DNA from: Sceloporus undulatus
Lineage: Eukaryota; Chordata; Lepidosauria; Squamata; Phrynosomatidae
Direction of reading: 5' to 3'
Assembly (NCBI RefSeq): GCF_019175285.1
Contig: NC_056524.1
Coordinates: 226,867,401 to 226,931,400 of the forward strand
DNA: 64,000 bases
Shown: in pieces, positions 20,990 to 31,929 of the stretch
Layout of the letters: each line of letters starts with the position of its first letter
Position numbering within the stretch: the stretch's first letter is position 1
Position numbers and translations under genes: made by a program
The notes under the pieces: model-generated
The model's input: the letters and a program-made list of their open reading frames with translations, nothing else
Databases searched by the model: none
What the model was told of the DNA's origin: nothing

Positions 20990-21159
20990 ACATAGTTTGT
21001 ATTGTTATATATTTTAATCATGTTTTATGTTTATAGCTTGGGAGGGAGGGTTGGGTCAGGGTTTTGTGGGTTCTATTGTTTTTACATTGTGTATCATAAA
21101 CTCTCTTGTTACCCGCCTCGATCCCCAAACGGAAGAGGCGGGATATAAATAAATAAATA

Positions 21160-21227
<68 letters not shown>

Positions 21228-21269
21228 TATTATTATTATTATTATTATTACTACTACTACTACTACTAC
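20990..21269 (+). mobile_element. LINE 3' tail with long (TTA)n(CTA)n
   Basis: Terminal stem GTTACCCGCCTCGATCCCCA, then AGAGGCGGGATATAAATAAA, followed by about 90 bp of TTA repeats and a short CTA run. An L2/CR1-clade 3' end; its coding region is absent. Confidence 0.6.
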
Positions 21270-22479
21270 TCAGTGGTTTTGAGGGTCAGGGAAAGGACTG
21301 AAATCTTGCCTTCCCTGTAGATGCAAGCAAAAGTAAACTGCTGGGTCCTTTCCTAGCATGTACATTTTTCTTCATTGATCATTTTAACCATCTTGATCCC
21401 ACTCAGATGTTTATTTGGCCCTACATTTCACAGTTTACATCTCAGCATAACCAGTGGTCAAGAATGGAGGGTGCCCCTAGTTTAGTGTTTCTTCCTTTAT
21501 TTCTCATGCAGTTTGACAAAAGCCAAAAGGCAAGCAAACATTTTTCCTGTATTTATTTGCTTAAAGGTAGCAATTTAGAAATAAAACTACTTTTTAAATA
21601 CTTTTTGTCCACACTCTGTAAAAATACATAACTTTCGACACTAGATGGCATCTATAGTCTGCACACTGTTTTAAAAAATTGTGGAAGGAAAGATCAAAAT
21701 ATCTCAGCATTCCTTAATTTTGTTTGGATTCACTTTTAATTCATTCTCTTAATTACTTCAACAAGCCCAAATATACTGTTCATGTTCTGTTATCATCATT
21801 ATACTCTCTGCTGCAACCTTCTTTGAAATATATATATATATATATATGAAAATGTTGTTTTAATACTATTTAGGTAAAATTGAGTAGATTAATGCAATTT
21901 GTTATTTGCTTCTTTGAAAAACCTTAGTGATTACATTTACAGTAATTATATTAAATAGCATTAAAAGATGTGCGTTTACATTAGCCATGTAAAAGGAGTG
22001 AACACTTTCTGAGCTTCAGCTTTTGAGAAATAGTGTTGTGCAAACTCTTATAGTGACTGTACTTTTTGCCAGCATGTATGTGTGTATGGCGCGGGGGGGC
22101 GGGGCAGGGCGGGGGTTAACTTGCTAGGACCCATGAGGTTACATATAAAAAACAGTTAAAACATACTTTTAAAACAAACTATGGCATCTCCTGATGGGCA
22201 AAAAAATCTTCAAAGTATTGAGAAATTCTTATTCTTTTTGTTTTGATCAGCCCTGTTTATAAGTTATGTCCAGTCTCTTTCGTGAAATATGCCTGATTGC
22301 TCCCCCTCTCTCCTTCCTTTTTGTTCTTCCTCTTTTCCCTCCCAATGATCATGTGTCACATCATTTTTCTTCCAATATTAATCACTTCCCATGACTGAGT
22401 CTTTTACAATTCAGGAGTTATAGTCAAAATGCTAAAGTGCTTCAGGAATACTGCAATAGCTAGGAATTAGGATAATTAT
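21270..22479. other. Intergenic, nothing recognised
   Basis: AT-rich, with a short (TA)n at 21829-21847 and a G-rich patch near 22090-22115. No gene or named repeat was recognised. Confidence 0.35.
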
Positions 22480-22829
22480 GGCGCGTTCCGGACGGGCCCT
22501 AGGGGGCGCCGTATTTACGCATGAGGGGCGGCGCTTCTTGACATGCCTTGCCCCTCGCGTGTAACGAGTACGTCAAAATGGCAGTGCCGCATACAGATGG
22601 GCGCCGCCATTTTGACGTCGCGGACATGCAGCATCCAGACGTCACGTGCCGGAAGTGGCGGCGCGAGTGCACACCTCGCAGCGCCTCTTCCAGGGCGCAG
22701 GAAGAAGCACAATTTTGACACTTTTTTCTTGCTGTGCCCGGGAACCACGTGGTTTGGCTGCTGCGGTTCCCGGATGCAGCAACCAGCAGCGGCATGAGAC
22801 CGCCCGTTTTGGGCGGTCTGTAACGCGCC
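22480..22829. mobile_element. GC-rich TIR element, family C, 350 bp
   Basis: Termini GGCGCGTTCCGGAC and GGTCTGTAACGCGCC are imperfect inverted repeats. The interior is strongly CG-rich with small hairpins. Positions 22535-22754 are repeated at 23433-23660. Overlapping open frames on both strands are a composition effect. Related in end sequence to 58719-59290. Confidence 0.65.
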
Positions 22830-23093
22830 TTTGTTTCAGTGCTAACATTCCTATTTCACTTGCTTGAACTTTGTTGAGACAGAGTCCTGGAAACAATAGC
22901 TGTGTTTCCTTGTGGCAACTTTACTGCTTCTGCAATAGTACAACCACAAAGGCATATACAGATATATTTCATTTCAGAAACTACTGCATTAATTTAAAAT
23001 CCCAAGGTAACCAGGTGCAAAGGGAAAATCTTGATCTGTAGCAGCAGTGTATCTCCAACTTGCCAGCCAAGTCCCAGCAAAGCTCATAAAAAA

Positions 23094-23275
23094 GATTATC
23101 ACACCAGTGCTTACTGTCTCTCAAGAGGCTCTAAAAGGTTGAGGAAGTGCGCACGTGTGTAAGCCTGGCACGCTTCCTCATCATCAGGGAATTGCTGGTT
23201 CAGGGAAAGGGAATTTCCTCTGAACAGAAACCTTTTAGAGCCACTTGAGAGACGATAAGCACTGGTGTGATAATC
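23094..23275. mobile_element. Nested-hairpin MITE, family D, copy 1
   Basis: Ends GATTATCACACCAGTGCTTA and TAAGCACTGGTGTGATAATC (last G/A variations aside) are inverted repeats continuing through CTCTCAAGAGGCTCTAAAAG. A smaller internal stem GAGGAAGTGCGC/GCACGCTTCCTC sits inside one arm. Relatives are at 23664, 44835 and 59587. Confidence 0.75.
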
Positions 23276-23339
23276 CTTCAAGTACAGTATAAGCATCTTT
23301 CCACACACCCCAAGAGGGTGTACCACCAAATGGAAATCA

Positions 23340-23432
23340 CTGGTGTGTATGTTGGGCTAGGACCCTGAAAACCAGAGTTCAAATCCCTGTTTGACCATGG
23401 AGACCCATTGGATGATCTTGGCAAGTCACATG
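23340..23432 (+). mobile_element. SINE fragment (tRNA-derived)
   Basis: TGTTGGGCTAGGACCCTGAA, then CCAGAGTTCAAATCCCTG and GGCAAGTCACATG correspond to the B-box region and body of the tRNA-derived SINE at 8336. Confidence 0.55.
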
Positions 23433-23660
23433 TTCTTGATGTGCCTTGCCCCTCGTGCGTAACGAGTACGTCAAAATGGCGCCGCCGCATACAGATGGGC
23501 GCTGCCATTTTGACCTCACGGACATGCAGCATCCGGATGTCGCACGCCGGAAGTGGCGCTGCGAGTGCGCACCTCGCACCTTGCGGCGCCTCTTCCAGGG
23601 CGCAGGAAGAAGCACAATTTTGGCGCTTCTTTCTTGCTGCGCCCGGGAACCGCGCGGTTT
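23433..23660. mobile_element. Family C element, partial second copy
   Basis: A direct repeat of 22535-22754: TGCCTTGCCCCTCG, GTAACGAGTACGTCAAAATG and GACATGCAGCATCC. Both terminal inverted repeats are missing. Confidence 0.75.
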
Positions 23661-23663
23661 GGC

Positions 23664-23825
23664 GGTCTCTCAAGCGGCTCTAAAAGGTTTCTGTTCAGAG
23701 GAAATTCCCTCTCCCTGAACCGGCAATTCCCTGATGATGAGGAAGTGTGCCAGGCTTACACACGTGCGCAGTTCCTCAACCTTTTAGAGCCTCTTGAGAG
23801 ACAGTAAGCACTTGGTGTGATAATC
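23664..23825. mobile_element. Nested-hairpin MITE, family D, copy 2 (truncated)
   Basis: The inverted counterpart of copy 1; it starts abruptly at TCTCTCAAGCGGCTCTAAAA where the family C sequence ends, and finishes with CTTGGTGTGATAATC. The outer 20 bp of its left terminus are missing. Confidence 0.7.
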
Positions 23826-24111
23826 TTTTTTGTGAGCTTTGCTGGGACTTGGCTGGCAAGTTGGAGATACACTGCTGCTACAGGTCAAGATTTTCCCTTT
23901 GCACCTGGTTACCTTGGGAGCAGAAAACAAGCAGCTGGCTGAACAGTGATCAAGAAGACTCTTGTCTGCACTGGTGTTTGTTGCAAGGCCAAGACAGATG
24001 TTTTTCAATTGCCGTTCAGCCAGCTAGTCAGTTGCTGACCCTAGGTTGACTAAATCCAAAGGGAGCAGTGACCAAGATTGGTTGTTTTGAATTTGCAGAA
24101 GAAGAATAGAC

Positions 24112-24195
24112 CTAATGCCAAGAAATAAGAATTGGGGGGGGGGGATGTGCAAGAGGAAAGGGGGCAGTAGCCTAAAAAGGTTTGAGGACCACTGC
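24112..24195. mobile_element. hAT-like terminal fragment
   Basis: Ends in GGTTTGAGGACCACTG, the inverted form of a CAGTGGTCCTCAAACC terminus. Directly followed by the reverse complement of a SINE head (CACTACACCATGTTGGC). Confidence 0.45.
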
Positions 24196-24236
24196 ACTAC
24201 ACCATGTTGGCTTTCATATGTCAGAACTGAACTACT

Positions 24237-24365
24237 ATCCTGAACTGAATTTGGAACCAGTGCAGTTTGTACAAGACTGGTGCTGTGTCATGACTAAAGT
24301 GCACACTAGACAACAGCCCAGCTACTGTATTTCCTACTAGCTATAGCGTCCGTACAATTTTTTAA
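24237..24365 (-). mobile_element. L2/CR1-clade LINE fragment, decayed
   Basis: GGAACCAGTGCAGTTTGTAC and CAACAGCCCAGCTACTG read antisense, resembling the post-RT region of L2-like LINEs. Weak evidence. Confidence 0.35.
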
Positions 24366-24640
24366 GGTCTGCGTCATGTAAAGAGTGTTATGGTACTATA
24401 ATAAGGAGGTAATTAAGGCATGATTAACAGTGGTTAGATCATTCTTCCCTGGATGCAGTTGGTACATGAAATGGAGCATGGCAAAGTTACTTCTGACCAT
24501 AGAAGCCATGTGCCTTTGCAGAGGAACCCTGAGTATGAAAGCAGGGCCCTTTTCAATATACAGTTATAGTACTATGATTCCATTCTTACTGCCATGGCTA
24601 CATCCTGTGGAATCCTGGGTTTTGTAGTTTAGATTTGCAG

Positions 24641-24690
<50 letters not shown>
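24641..24690. repeat. (AAT)n microsatellite
   Basis: Uninterrupted AAT repeats running into the N run at 24691-24700. Confidence 0.95.
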
Positions 24691-24700
24691 NNNNNNNNNN
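24691..24700. other. Assembly gap (10 N)
   Basis: Ten N characters directly after an AAT tract. Confidence 0.98.
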
Positions 24701-24888
24701 TTTATATACCACCTTTCCAAAAAGATCATAGTAGTATTTTGAATTCTTTAGTCAGAGAATTATCTAGAGCTCTCTGGCAGAGTATTTGAAGTTCTCCTCC
24801 TTAAACTGCAAATCTCAAGATTCCATAGATGTTTCCATGGCAGTTTAGGTAGAATCATAGCACTATGGTTGTGTATTGTTTTGTTTTT

Positions 24889-25122
24889 GTTTTGTTTTTT
24901 TTAATTTATATACCGCTATTCATAGCGGTGAACAGCAAGTAAGCTAATTAGCAAGTAAGCTAATTTGCCCCCAACAGTCTGGGTACTCATTTTAGCGACC
25001 TCGGAAGGATACAAGCCTGAGTCGAGCTTGGGCCCTTTTGCTGGTCTTGAACTCGCAACCTTGTGGTTTTGAGTGAATGGCTGCAGTACAGGCATTTAAC
25101 CACTGCACCACCAGGGCTCCTT
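24889..25122 (-). mobile_element. tRNA-derived SINE with L2-like tail
   Basis: On the minus strand: head GGAGCCCTGGTGGTGCAGTG (A box TGGTGCAGTGG) and B-box region GGTTGCGAGTTCAAGACC, a body with TCGACTCAGGCTTGTATCC, and a tail GTTCACCGCTATGAATAGCG followed by GTATATAAATTAA. The ACCGC...GCGGTATATAAATAA tail matches the 3' end of the L2 LINE at 38362-39903. It appears complete. A small direct duplication of GCAAGTAAGCTAATT lies near the tail. Confidence 0.8.
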
Positions 25123-26964
25123 GTGGAAGGTCTCCAGGTCTTTCAGGACTTCAGAATTTCTAATTGTTGTTAAAATTGTCTCTGTCTATTACCTTTGGGC
25201 TAAACCCAGTTATGATACATGATCCTTGAGATACATCCAGCTATTAGGCTGTTAGAGCTGATACACTAAATCCATGGGATGTGTTGAATCAACATTTATA
25301 TAAACCTCTTTGATTCCATGGGTGTATTCAAGTTGCATCTTTGAAACCTGGATTTAGCCCCTTGTATTCAGTTAAGATAATTATAGCCCACAATTGAAAT
25401 ACTGTACAACAGGGATATGAATGTTTTATCCATATTAACAATAATGATGGTTATTTCTACTATTTTTGGCAGAGTTTATCATGATTTATTGTGAGAGGAA
25501 CAATTATAATGAACCCTTGTCTAGCATTTTATTCTCCTCTGGCATGGTTTCTAGGTTGAGTTCAGAGGCTTTTGTTTTCATAGTTTTGATTAATCAGAGC
25601 TTGGCATTTCATCTGAACTTGATAGACTGCAGTTTGTTTGCAAAAAAATCCCAGAAAACAACTCCACAAGTTCTTGAAGGCGGCTAATGGGTTATTAAAT
25701 GTACTTGTTTCAAGAAAATTATAATAATTATTAATCACAGTTTAAGGTTTGGACATAATGCTAAACTACGGTTAATTGCATTCTAATGGAATGGAATCAA
25801 ACATTTCTGATCTGCTTGTAGTTACTTTAGAAGTGGGGGATCTATTAATTCAAAGCTCATCTAAGTTTGATCCCATCTGGATAAATCATAGTTTTACTGT
25901 GCTATATGAACACAGCCAGTCTTTTCAGTTTTTAAAAGAAGCTTGTGAACTTCAGATTTATGACAAGAGACAAGATGGCACATTGTATACTCTTGGAATG
26001 AAGTCACTGAAAAGACTATAGAATTAGTCTGAATGTGAAATAGTCATTCTTAGTTGAGGGTTCTTTTATATAATTATATTTGACACAAGATACTCCTCCA
26101 AATTTGGGGCTTGTTAACCCCAAATGTTTGATGGTATAAGCATTAAAGATGATTCACTACATTTTCTTTAAAGCTTCTAGAACTTTCTTTGTAATAGTAA
26201 CATTGAATCTGCTGACCTTTGCATTTATGGGCTTTTACCATGTAGATCACAACTTCATTGTATGCTCATATTAGCAAAGACTTTAGGTAGTGAATATTTA
26301 ACACATCTTTTAGATTTTAATATTTCTTTAACAATGTATAAAGAAAGTTCAGTAGATTGTTAAATTTTCTAAAAAGTTCATTTGGCCTCCACATCTCTGG
26401 AAATATGTGAAATTATCTTGCCTTCAATTGTTCCAAATAGAAGATGATTAATATCAGGGATGAATTCATATAATTAAAGAAAATTTCACTCTGCACCTGA
26501 AATGTACCTGCAATCAGTATTTGGAGGTTAAATATAGTCTATACTGTAATCAGAAATGAAAGGAGTTCATTAATTGGTGTTTCTACTGTTTTGAATGACA
26601 ATAATTTATATTCTTTATAGGTCAGTTTCATTAGCTGAGAGAATGAACAGAACTCTGTGTTCATGGATGCAGACCTGCATTTCAACTTTACTTTAGAGAC
26701 AATGAACAGTGGCAGCTTTGTAGGAAAGAAGAAAAATGGGGGGAAAACACTACTAAATGAAACAAGGGAAGCAGGGAGATCCAAGTAGAGGAGGAAAGAT
26801 ATTGAAGAATCTGAATCATAGAACGATATAAAGAAAAATGGAATAATCAACTGGGATGAGTAAGGAACAGTATCACAACTGGAGGAAATGAGACAGGTCC
26901 TGAGTGGAGGTGAGTGGAAGCTATCTCCTGTTAAGTTAAAATCATAATGTAATGGCATTATCTA
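25123..26964. other. AT-rich intergenic DNA, nothing recognised
   Basis: No exon, RNA gene or repeat family was recognised. Open frames up to 139 codons on the minus strand are AT-rich and hydrophobic without family features. Confidence 0.35.
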
Positions 26965-27108
26965 GAAATAGCATGGGGCAGTCCTTTGACTATTGGACTA
27001 GGACTGAGAGATCAATGTTTGATCAGCCATGAAAAGCCACTGTTGCACCTTGTGCAACTCACAATCTCTCAGCCTCAGAGGAAGGAAAACCTCTGAATAA
27101 ATCTTGCC

Positions 27109-27110
<2 letters not shown>
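26965..27110 (+). mobile_element. tRNA-derived SINE, 5' part, interrupted by an L2
   Basis: GGGGCAGTCCTTTGACTATT, GGACTAGGACTGAGAGATC, TCTCTCAGCCTCAGAGGAAG and finally CTTGCCAA. The element resumes at 28891 after the LINE insertion. Confidence 0.7.
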
Positions 27111-27165
<55 letters not shown>

Positions 27166-28890
27166 TTAATTTATATACCACCTTTCCAGGGTGATCAAAG
27201 CAGTTCACANNNNNNNNNNACATGAAATATTCATTAAAATACAGAGTAAAATGCAGTACCAATAAAATAACATCTTAAAAACATCATATCTAATCGTAAT
27301 CCAGCATCTAGAAGTAACTTTTATGAGGAGGTAGTTTTCTCAGGAAGAGTCAAGAGGGTATGATAAACGGAATAGATGTGTTTTGAAAGATTTTTTGAAG
27401 ACGTCCAGGGTGGAACTAAGGAAAATCTCTTCCGGAAGTTTATTCCAGTAATTTGGAGCAGCCGCTGTGAAAGATCTTTGGTGAGTTGATTCAAGTCTCA
27501 CCTTAGAATATTCCAATATATACTTCCCCGAAATTCTGAGGGTGCGAGGCGGATTGTGTAGGGAGAGGCGTTCCCTCAAGTAACTCGGGCCCAAGCCATG
27601 TAGGGCTTTATAGGTAATGACCAACACTTTGTATTGAGCCCGGAAGCTAATTGGCAGCTAATTGGAAGGGATCTTAAAACGGGTGTTATATGGTCTGACC
27701 TTAATGTTCCAGCGACCAATCTGGCTGCAGCATTTTGAATTAGTTGAAGCTTCCGAACCTGGTACAAAGATAGCCCCATGTAGAGCGCATTACAGAAATC
27801 TAAGCGAGAGGTTATCAGTGCATGTACTACTGTTTCAAGGTCCTTTCGGTCCAGACAGAAAGTATCAGCCGAAGCTGGCACCAAGCACTCCTGGCCATCG
27901 CATCTACTTGAGATGATAACTGTAGAGATGAATCCAGGAGTACTCCCAAACTGCGTACTTCGTCGTTTAGGGGGAGCGTAACCCCGTCCAGGACAGGATG
28001 GCAAATTTCCCTGTCTGGATTTGGGGAACCTATGACGAGTACCTCTGTTTTCTCTGGATTCAGCTTGAATTTGTTTTCTCTCATCCAGCCCATTACTGAC
28101 TCCAGGCAGGCGTTCAGAGGAGAGATGCCATCCTTAGTCACTGTATCAGTCGGAGACATGGAGAGATAGATCTAGGTGTCACCAGCATACTGATAACACT
28201 GAGCTCCATGGTTCTGGATGATCTCTCCCAGCGGCTTCATGTAAATGTTAAATAGCATGGGGGACAGAATGGAGCCCTGAGGGACGCCAGATGTCAACTC
28301 TCTTTTAAGAGAGTAACAGTCCCCCAGCCTCACCATCTGGAACCTTCCTGAGAGGTAGGACCAGAGCCACTGGAGTACAGTGCCACCAATGCCTAACTCT
28401 CTCAGGCGTTTCAGAAGGATACCATGGTCAATGGTATCGAAGGCCGCTGAGATGTCCAAGAGCACCAGCAGGGTCACATTTCCCCTGTCGATGCTCAGAC
28501 GGAGATCATCAACTAAGGCGACCATGGCAGTCTCCACTCCGTATTCTGCTTGGAAGCCAGTTTGAAATGGGTCTAGATAATCAGTTTCATCCAAGACAAC
28601 TTGGAGTTGGAAGGCTACTGCCCTCTCGATCACCTTGCCCAAGAATGGTAAAAGGGAGACTGGTCTATAGTTGCTCATCTGCAGGGATCTAGGGAGGGTT
28701 TCTTCAAGAGTGGTTTCACTATAGCCTGTTTTAAGGCAGATGGAAATTTTCCCTCCCGAAGGGATGTATTAATTATGAGCTGTAATAAAGATGTTATTAT
28801 ATCCCCTCCCTGAGCAGTCAACCAAGATGCGCAAGGGTCGAGAGGACAGGTCGTCCTTCTCACACAGCCAAGGAGCTTGTCCACATGAAG
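27111..28890 (-). mobile_element. L2-clade LINE, 5'-truncated, inserted in a SINE
   Basis: Minus-strand frames encode, in order, CPLDPCASWLTAQGG (upstream of RT), NYRPVSLLPFLGKVIERAV, LLDISAAFDTIDHGIL, SGVPQGSILSPMLFNIYMK, then CYQYAGDT, the thumb/connection region, and the C-terminal PNYWNKLPEEI. The catalytic YADD of RT reads YAGD, so the second aspartate position is preserved but the first is lost. Several breaks split the frame. The 3' end is (AAT)n at 27111-27164, with an N gap at 27210-27219. CTTGCCAA flanks both sides (27103-27110, 28891-28898) as a probable target duplication. Same family as 38362-39903. Confidence 0.88.
27210..27219. other. Assembly gap (10 N)
   Basis: Ten N characters, 46 bp from the AAT tract in the 3' end of the L2. 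Confidence 0.98.
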
Positions 28891-28945
28891 CTTGCCAAAA
28901 AAACTATGGACACAGTCTCCACAAGTCAGAGTCAACTTGAAGGTA
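28891..28945 (+). mobile_element. tRNA-derived SINE, 3' part after the L2 insertion
   Basis: CTTGCCAAAAAAACTATGG, then ACAAGTCAGAGTCAACTTGA match the SINE tail (compare CTTGCCAAGAAAACC and TCAGAAATGACTTGAAG at 8500-8560). Together with 26965-27110 this makes one nearly complete SINE. Confidence 0.7.
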
Positions 28946-29261
28946 CAGTCATCCCTCCATATCCATGGATTCTATACCTATAGATTCAAACATCCATGGC
29001 TTGAAAAATAGTTTTAAAAATATACATTCCAAAAAGCAAACCTTGATTTTGACATTTAATAAAAGGGACACTGTTTTACTACTCCACTGTATTTAATGGG
29101 ACTTGAGTATCCCCAGATTTTGGGATCCCCAGGGGATCCTGAGCTCACTGTACATAAAATAAAAATGGTGTTATAACATTACTACTGGGGAAATAAATCA
29201 ATGACAAATAACTAGTTATTTTAACTAATTGTTTCTAAGCTGGAGTTGGAGGTAACTTTGG

Positions 29262-29492
29262 GCCCTTCCACGCTACACACAGTTATCGCACTGTGATTTT
29301 ATTTTATAGTACTATGATTCCATTTTATCTGTCCTGGTTGAATCCAAGGGTTAGAAGTTTTGTGAGGCACTAGTGTTCTCTGAAATTCTATTTTACATCT
29401 CTCTAAACTGCAGATTACAAAATTCCATAGAATGGACCCATGGCAGTTAGTGGAATCATAGCGCTATAACTATATAATGTGAATTGACTCTT
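29262..29492. mobile_element. Palindromic MITE, family A variant
   Basis: Left arm GGGCCCTTCCACGCTACACA and TATAGTACTATGATTCC; right arm CATGGCAGTTAGTGGAATC and ATAGCGCTATAAC. Variants of the same arms are at 24560 and 37300. Confidence 0.6.
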
Positions 29493-29879
29493 TGACTGAT
29501 AGCAGCAATTGATATTCTGTAGACATGTAGGCAAAAGATAGTCAAGAACAACAAGGGTGTCAGCCTTTATCTAGAGAAAGTGAGAAGTGGGTGAGGAAAA
29601 GCTAATCCTTTCTGTGGACTACTTTGTGTATTAGAAGGGCTATATGATGAGATGTGATAGGACTGTTTACATTAGATGGAAACTACCATTTCAGCCACTA
29701 TAAAGAAAGCTGAAATATCAACTCTGACAATCTTTAGAGTCCTAACACAGTAGGGCACAGTTTTCTACACTGGTGTGAAAGCCATCCAGGAAAGGAAAGC
29801 TGTCTTGGGTGAGGTTCTGTCAAAGCAGAAAATGGAGTATTATTGTGGATGAGGCATGAGAGAAATAACGGACAACTGT

Positions 29880-30112
29880 GGCCTGTTACAGACTGCCAAA
29901 ATAAAGCTGCTTCGGGTCTCTTTGGAGGTATGCTATTTAAATGATGCATGGGTCCTAAGAGTCCGGAGGTAGCACAAAAGCCACACTCCATTCCTAAGCA
30001 CTGGAGGGCAGCTTTGGTGCAGCTTCCGGATTGTTAGGATGCATGCATCAATTAAACAGCATACCTCCAAAGAGACCTGAAGCAGCTTTATTTTGGCAGT
30101 CTGTAACAGGCC
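29880..30112. mobile_element. Palindromic MITE, family B
   Basis: Inverted ends GGCCTGTTACAGACTGCC and GGCAGTCTGTAACAGGCC are perfect over 18 bp. The arms AAGCTGCTTCGGGTCTCTTT and GGAGGTATGCTATTTAAATG are mirrored on the right. A sister of 4388-4623. Confidence 0.85.
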
Positions 30113-31567
30113 TATGTTTCATCTAACAACAGGGTGAAAAGTGGAATGTGTGGTGCATTCCTTTTGATAGCATACACTGTCCCATAGAAATATTTAATAA
30201 TAGAATCCGCTTCCCTTGTTAATTATCTGACATTTCAACCTTGCAAAATTTTAAGGAATAATGTTTTAAAGCCATTATGTTTATGTGCTTTATATTTCTA
30301 GTTATCTACTTTTATGCTTCTCTTTTCTGGAAAAAAATTATGCTGCCTGCAAACTGTTCTTTTATTATATTGTCTTTTTAAATTGTGTTTTATTATTTTA
30401 ATTGTGAGCTTCCCAGATAACTGTGTAATTATGTGGACTTATGTAAAATGCAGAGTCAAATTTAGTACAATATAAAAGCTTCTGAACCAAGGAATTACTG
30501 CCTGGACCTATTTCTGCCTGTGGTAGCCAGCACAATAACTTTAAGTCTGTGCTGCAACAGAAGCCAGTAAAAATAACCAGGGCTTCAACAGCATTGAAAG
30601 GGCATCTGACTAAATAAAAAACATGGAAATCTGGTCATTTTTTTTTGTTAACACCCATGTAAGTATTATATTACAGAGGCAATGCAAAGGAGGAAAAATA
30701 TGCTATTGTGCCATGTAATGAAGCTGCCATCCAATATTTCTATAATTCAGTTAACAGCAACAGCAACAAAACCACTTTCTGTTTAATATGTTGTGTTGAG
30801 AGGTTTCCATGTTCTCTTAAGTGCCAAATAGCTGCTAACAGTCACACCTTTATCAGACGTGTCATTTCCATAATATCAAAGTAGTATGGCATCCTACACT
30901 CTGGTTAGTACTGCTTTCATTATTACCTTTCAGTTAGATGGCTGTTAATAGTGTAGAGTGGTAGTTCTGAGATTTCCCTGTTCACTGGAATAGCTGCCTT
31001 AGTTCTTTTCAACTGATAGGGACTATTCATCATGCAACTGAAGCTATCTTTACAAAAGTACCCCATCTGGCAACCAAAAATTCCATAGCAGAAGATGTAT
31101 GTTATAATGCTTGACTTTTGCCATTTGCACCAGTTATCCATCCTTTTTGCTGCAAGTAGTCAGAAGGTTTATATTATCTTCAGCTCCTTCAGGTCAATTT
31201 CTTTTTCCAAGTCCTTTTCAACTGTCACAGTTCCATTCACTGTCATGGCAAACTGAAGCAGGAAGGAGAGCTAACTCTAAATGATGAAACTGCTTCATGA
31301 GCTGACCATTTGTTAAATCCCCTGAAAATAGGAGTTCTAGGACTGTCACAATGCCATAGATTCCTTTCTTCTGTATTCCAGATATATGGGAGCAGCTCCA
31401 GTTAGGTGGTGGAGAGAGATCTATACATCTGCCTCTGGATTGTTACATTACTGTTACTTCATATATTTAGGTGGAGATGTGGCATAGAATGTAGGTTTCA
31501 GACTGAGGTCCCTCTGCAAGCTTCACTATCCTGATTCCGTATTCTAGAAATCTGTAAAAAGTCTTAA
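30113..31567. other. AT-rich intergenic DNA, nothing recognised
   Basis: No gene or clear repeat; TTTATCAGACG at 30852 is a lone match to the TIR seen at 1938. Confidence 0.3.
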
Positions 31568-31916
31568 GGGCTGTACAGACTGGCACTTTGTGCCAGCCTG
31601 TACACACGGTGAGGGCTGAGTGTCTGCACGCTCCAAGCTCTCACTGTGCCACCTGGACACTATCCTGGCATGCTCCCATCCACATGGCATGAGCCATGAT
31701 TACACATGTCTTGTACAGCACCCAAATGACGCTACAAGGAAGGGACATCATGACGCTGCACCACAGCGCTTATGATGCCCCTTCCAGGAAGCTGCTTGGA
31801 GCTGCTTCTTTTTGCTCCCTTGAGGAAGTAGATTGGTACTGCTACGTGCAGCTGCTGTGGCACTGATCCGAGGCAGAAAGGGGCAGCCCATCTGTGGAGC
31901 CCATCTGTAGAGCCCC
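31568..31916. mobile_element. GC-rich hairpin element, family C-like
   Basis: It opens with a small hairpin GGGCTGTACAGACTGGCAC/GTGCCAGCCTGTACA around TTT, and ends with CATCTGTAGAGCCCC, roughly inverted to the start. GC content is raised. No coding pattern. Boundaries are approximate. Confidence 0.5.
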
Positions 31917-31929
31917 TTCCTTAGAAAGA

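Larger units (their letters stand above)
23001..23918. repeat. Composite inverted repeat, arms about 250 bp
   Basis: The left arm 23001-23253 (starting CCCAAGGTAACCAGGTGC) and the right arm about 23664-23918 (ending GCACCTGGTTACCTTGGG) are reverse complements with only a handful of differences. Each arm holds unclassified sequence of about 95 bp plus a family D MITE. The centre holds a SINE piece and a family C piece. Open frames here are artefacts. Confidence 0.85.
24560..24855. mobile_element. MITE, family A variant, split by (AAT)n and a gap
   Basis: The left arm TAGTACTATGATTCCATTCT and TGCCATGGCTACATCCTGTG mirrors the right arm GTTTCCATGGCAGTTTAGG and AGAATCATAGCACTATGG. The centre is interrupted by (AAT)n at 24641-24690, an N run and a short LINE-like TTTATATACCACCTTTCC. 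Confidence 0.6.

Noticed and set aside
22499-22896. Overlapping 80-98 codon frames on both strands (also 23278-23807 and 58725-59111)
   Set aside because: Produced by CG-rich transposon sequence with few stop codons; no conserved protein features, and frames lie on both strands.
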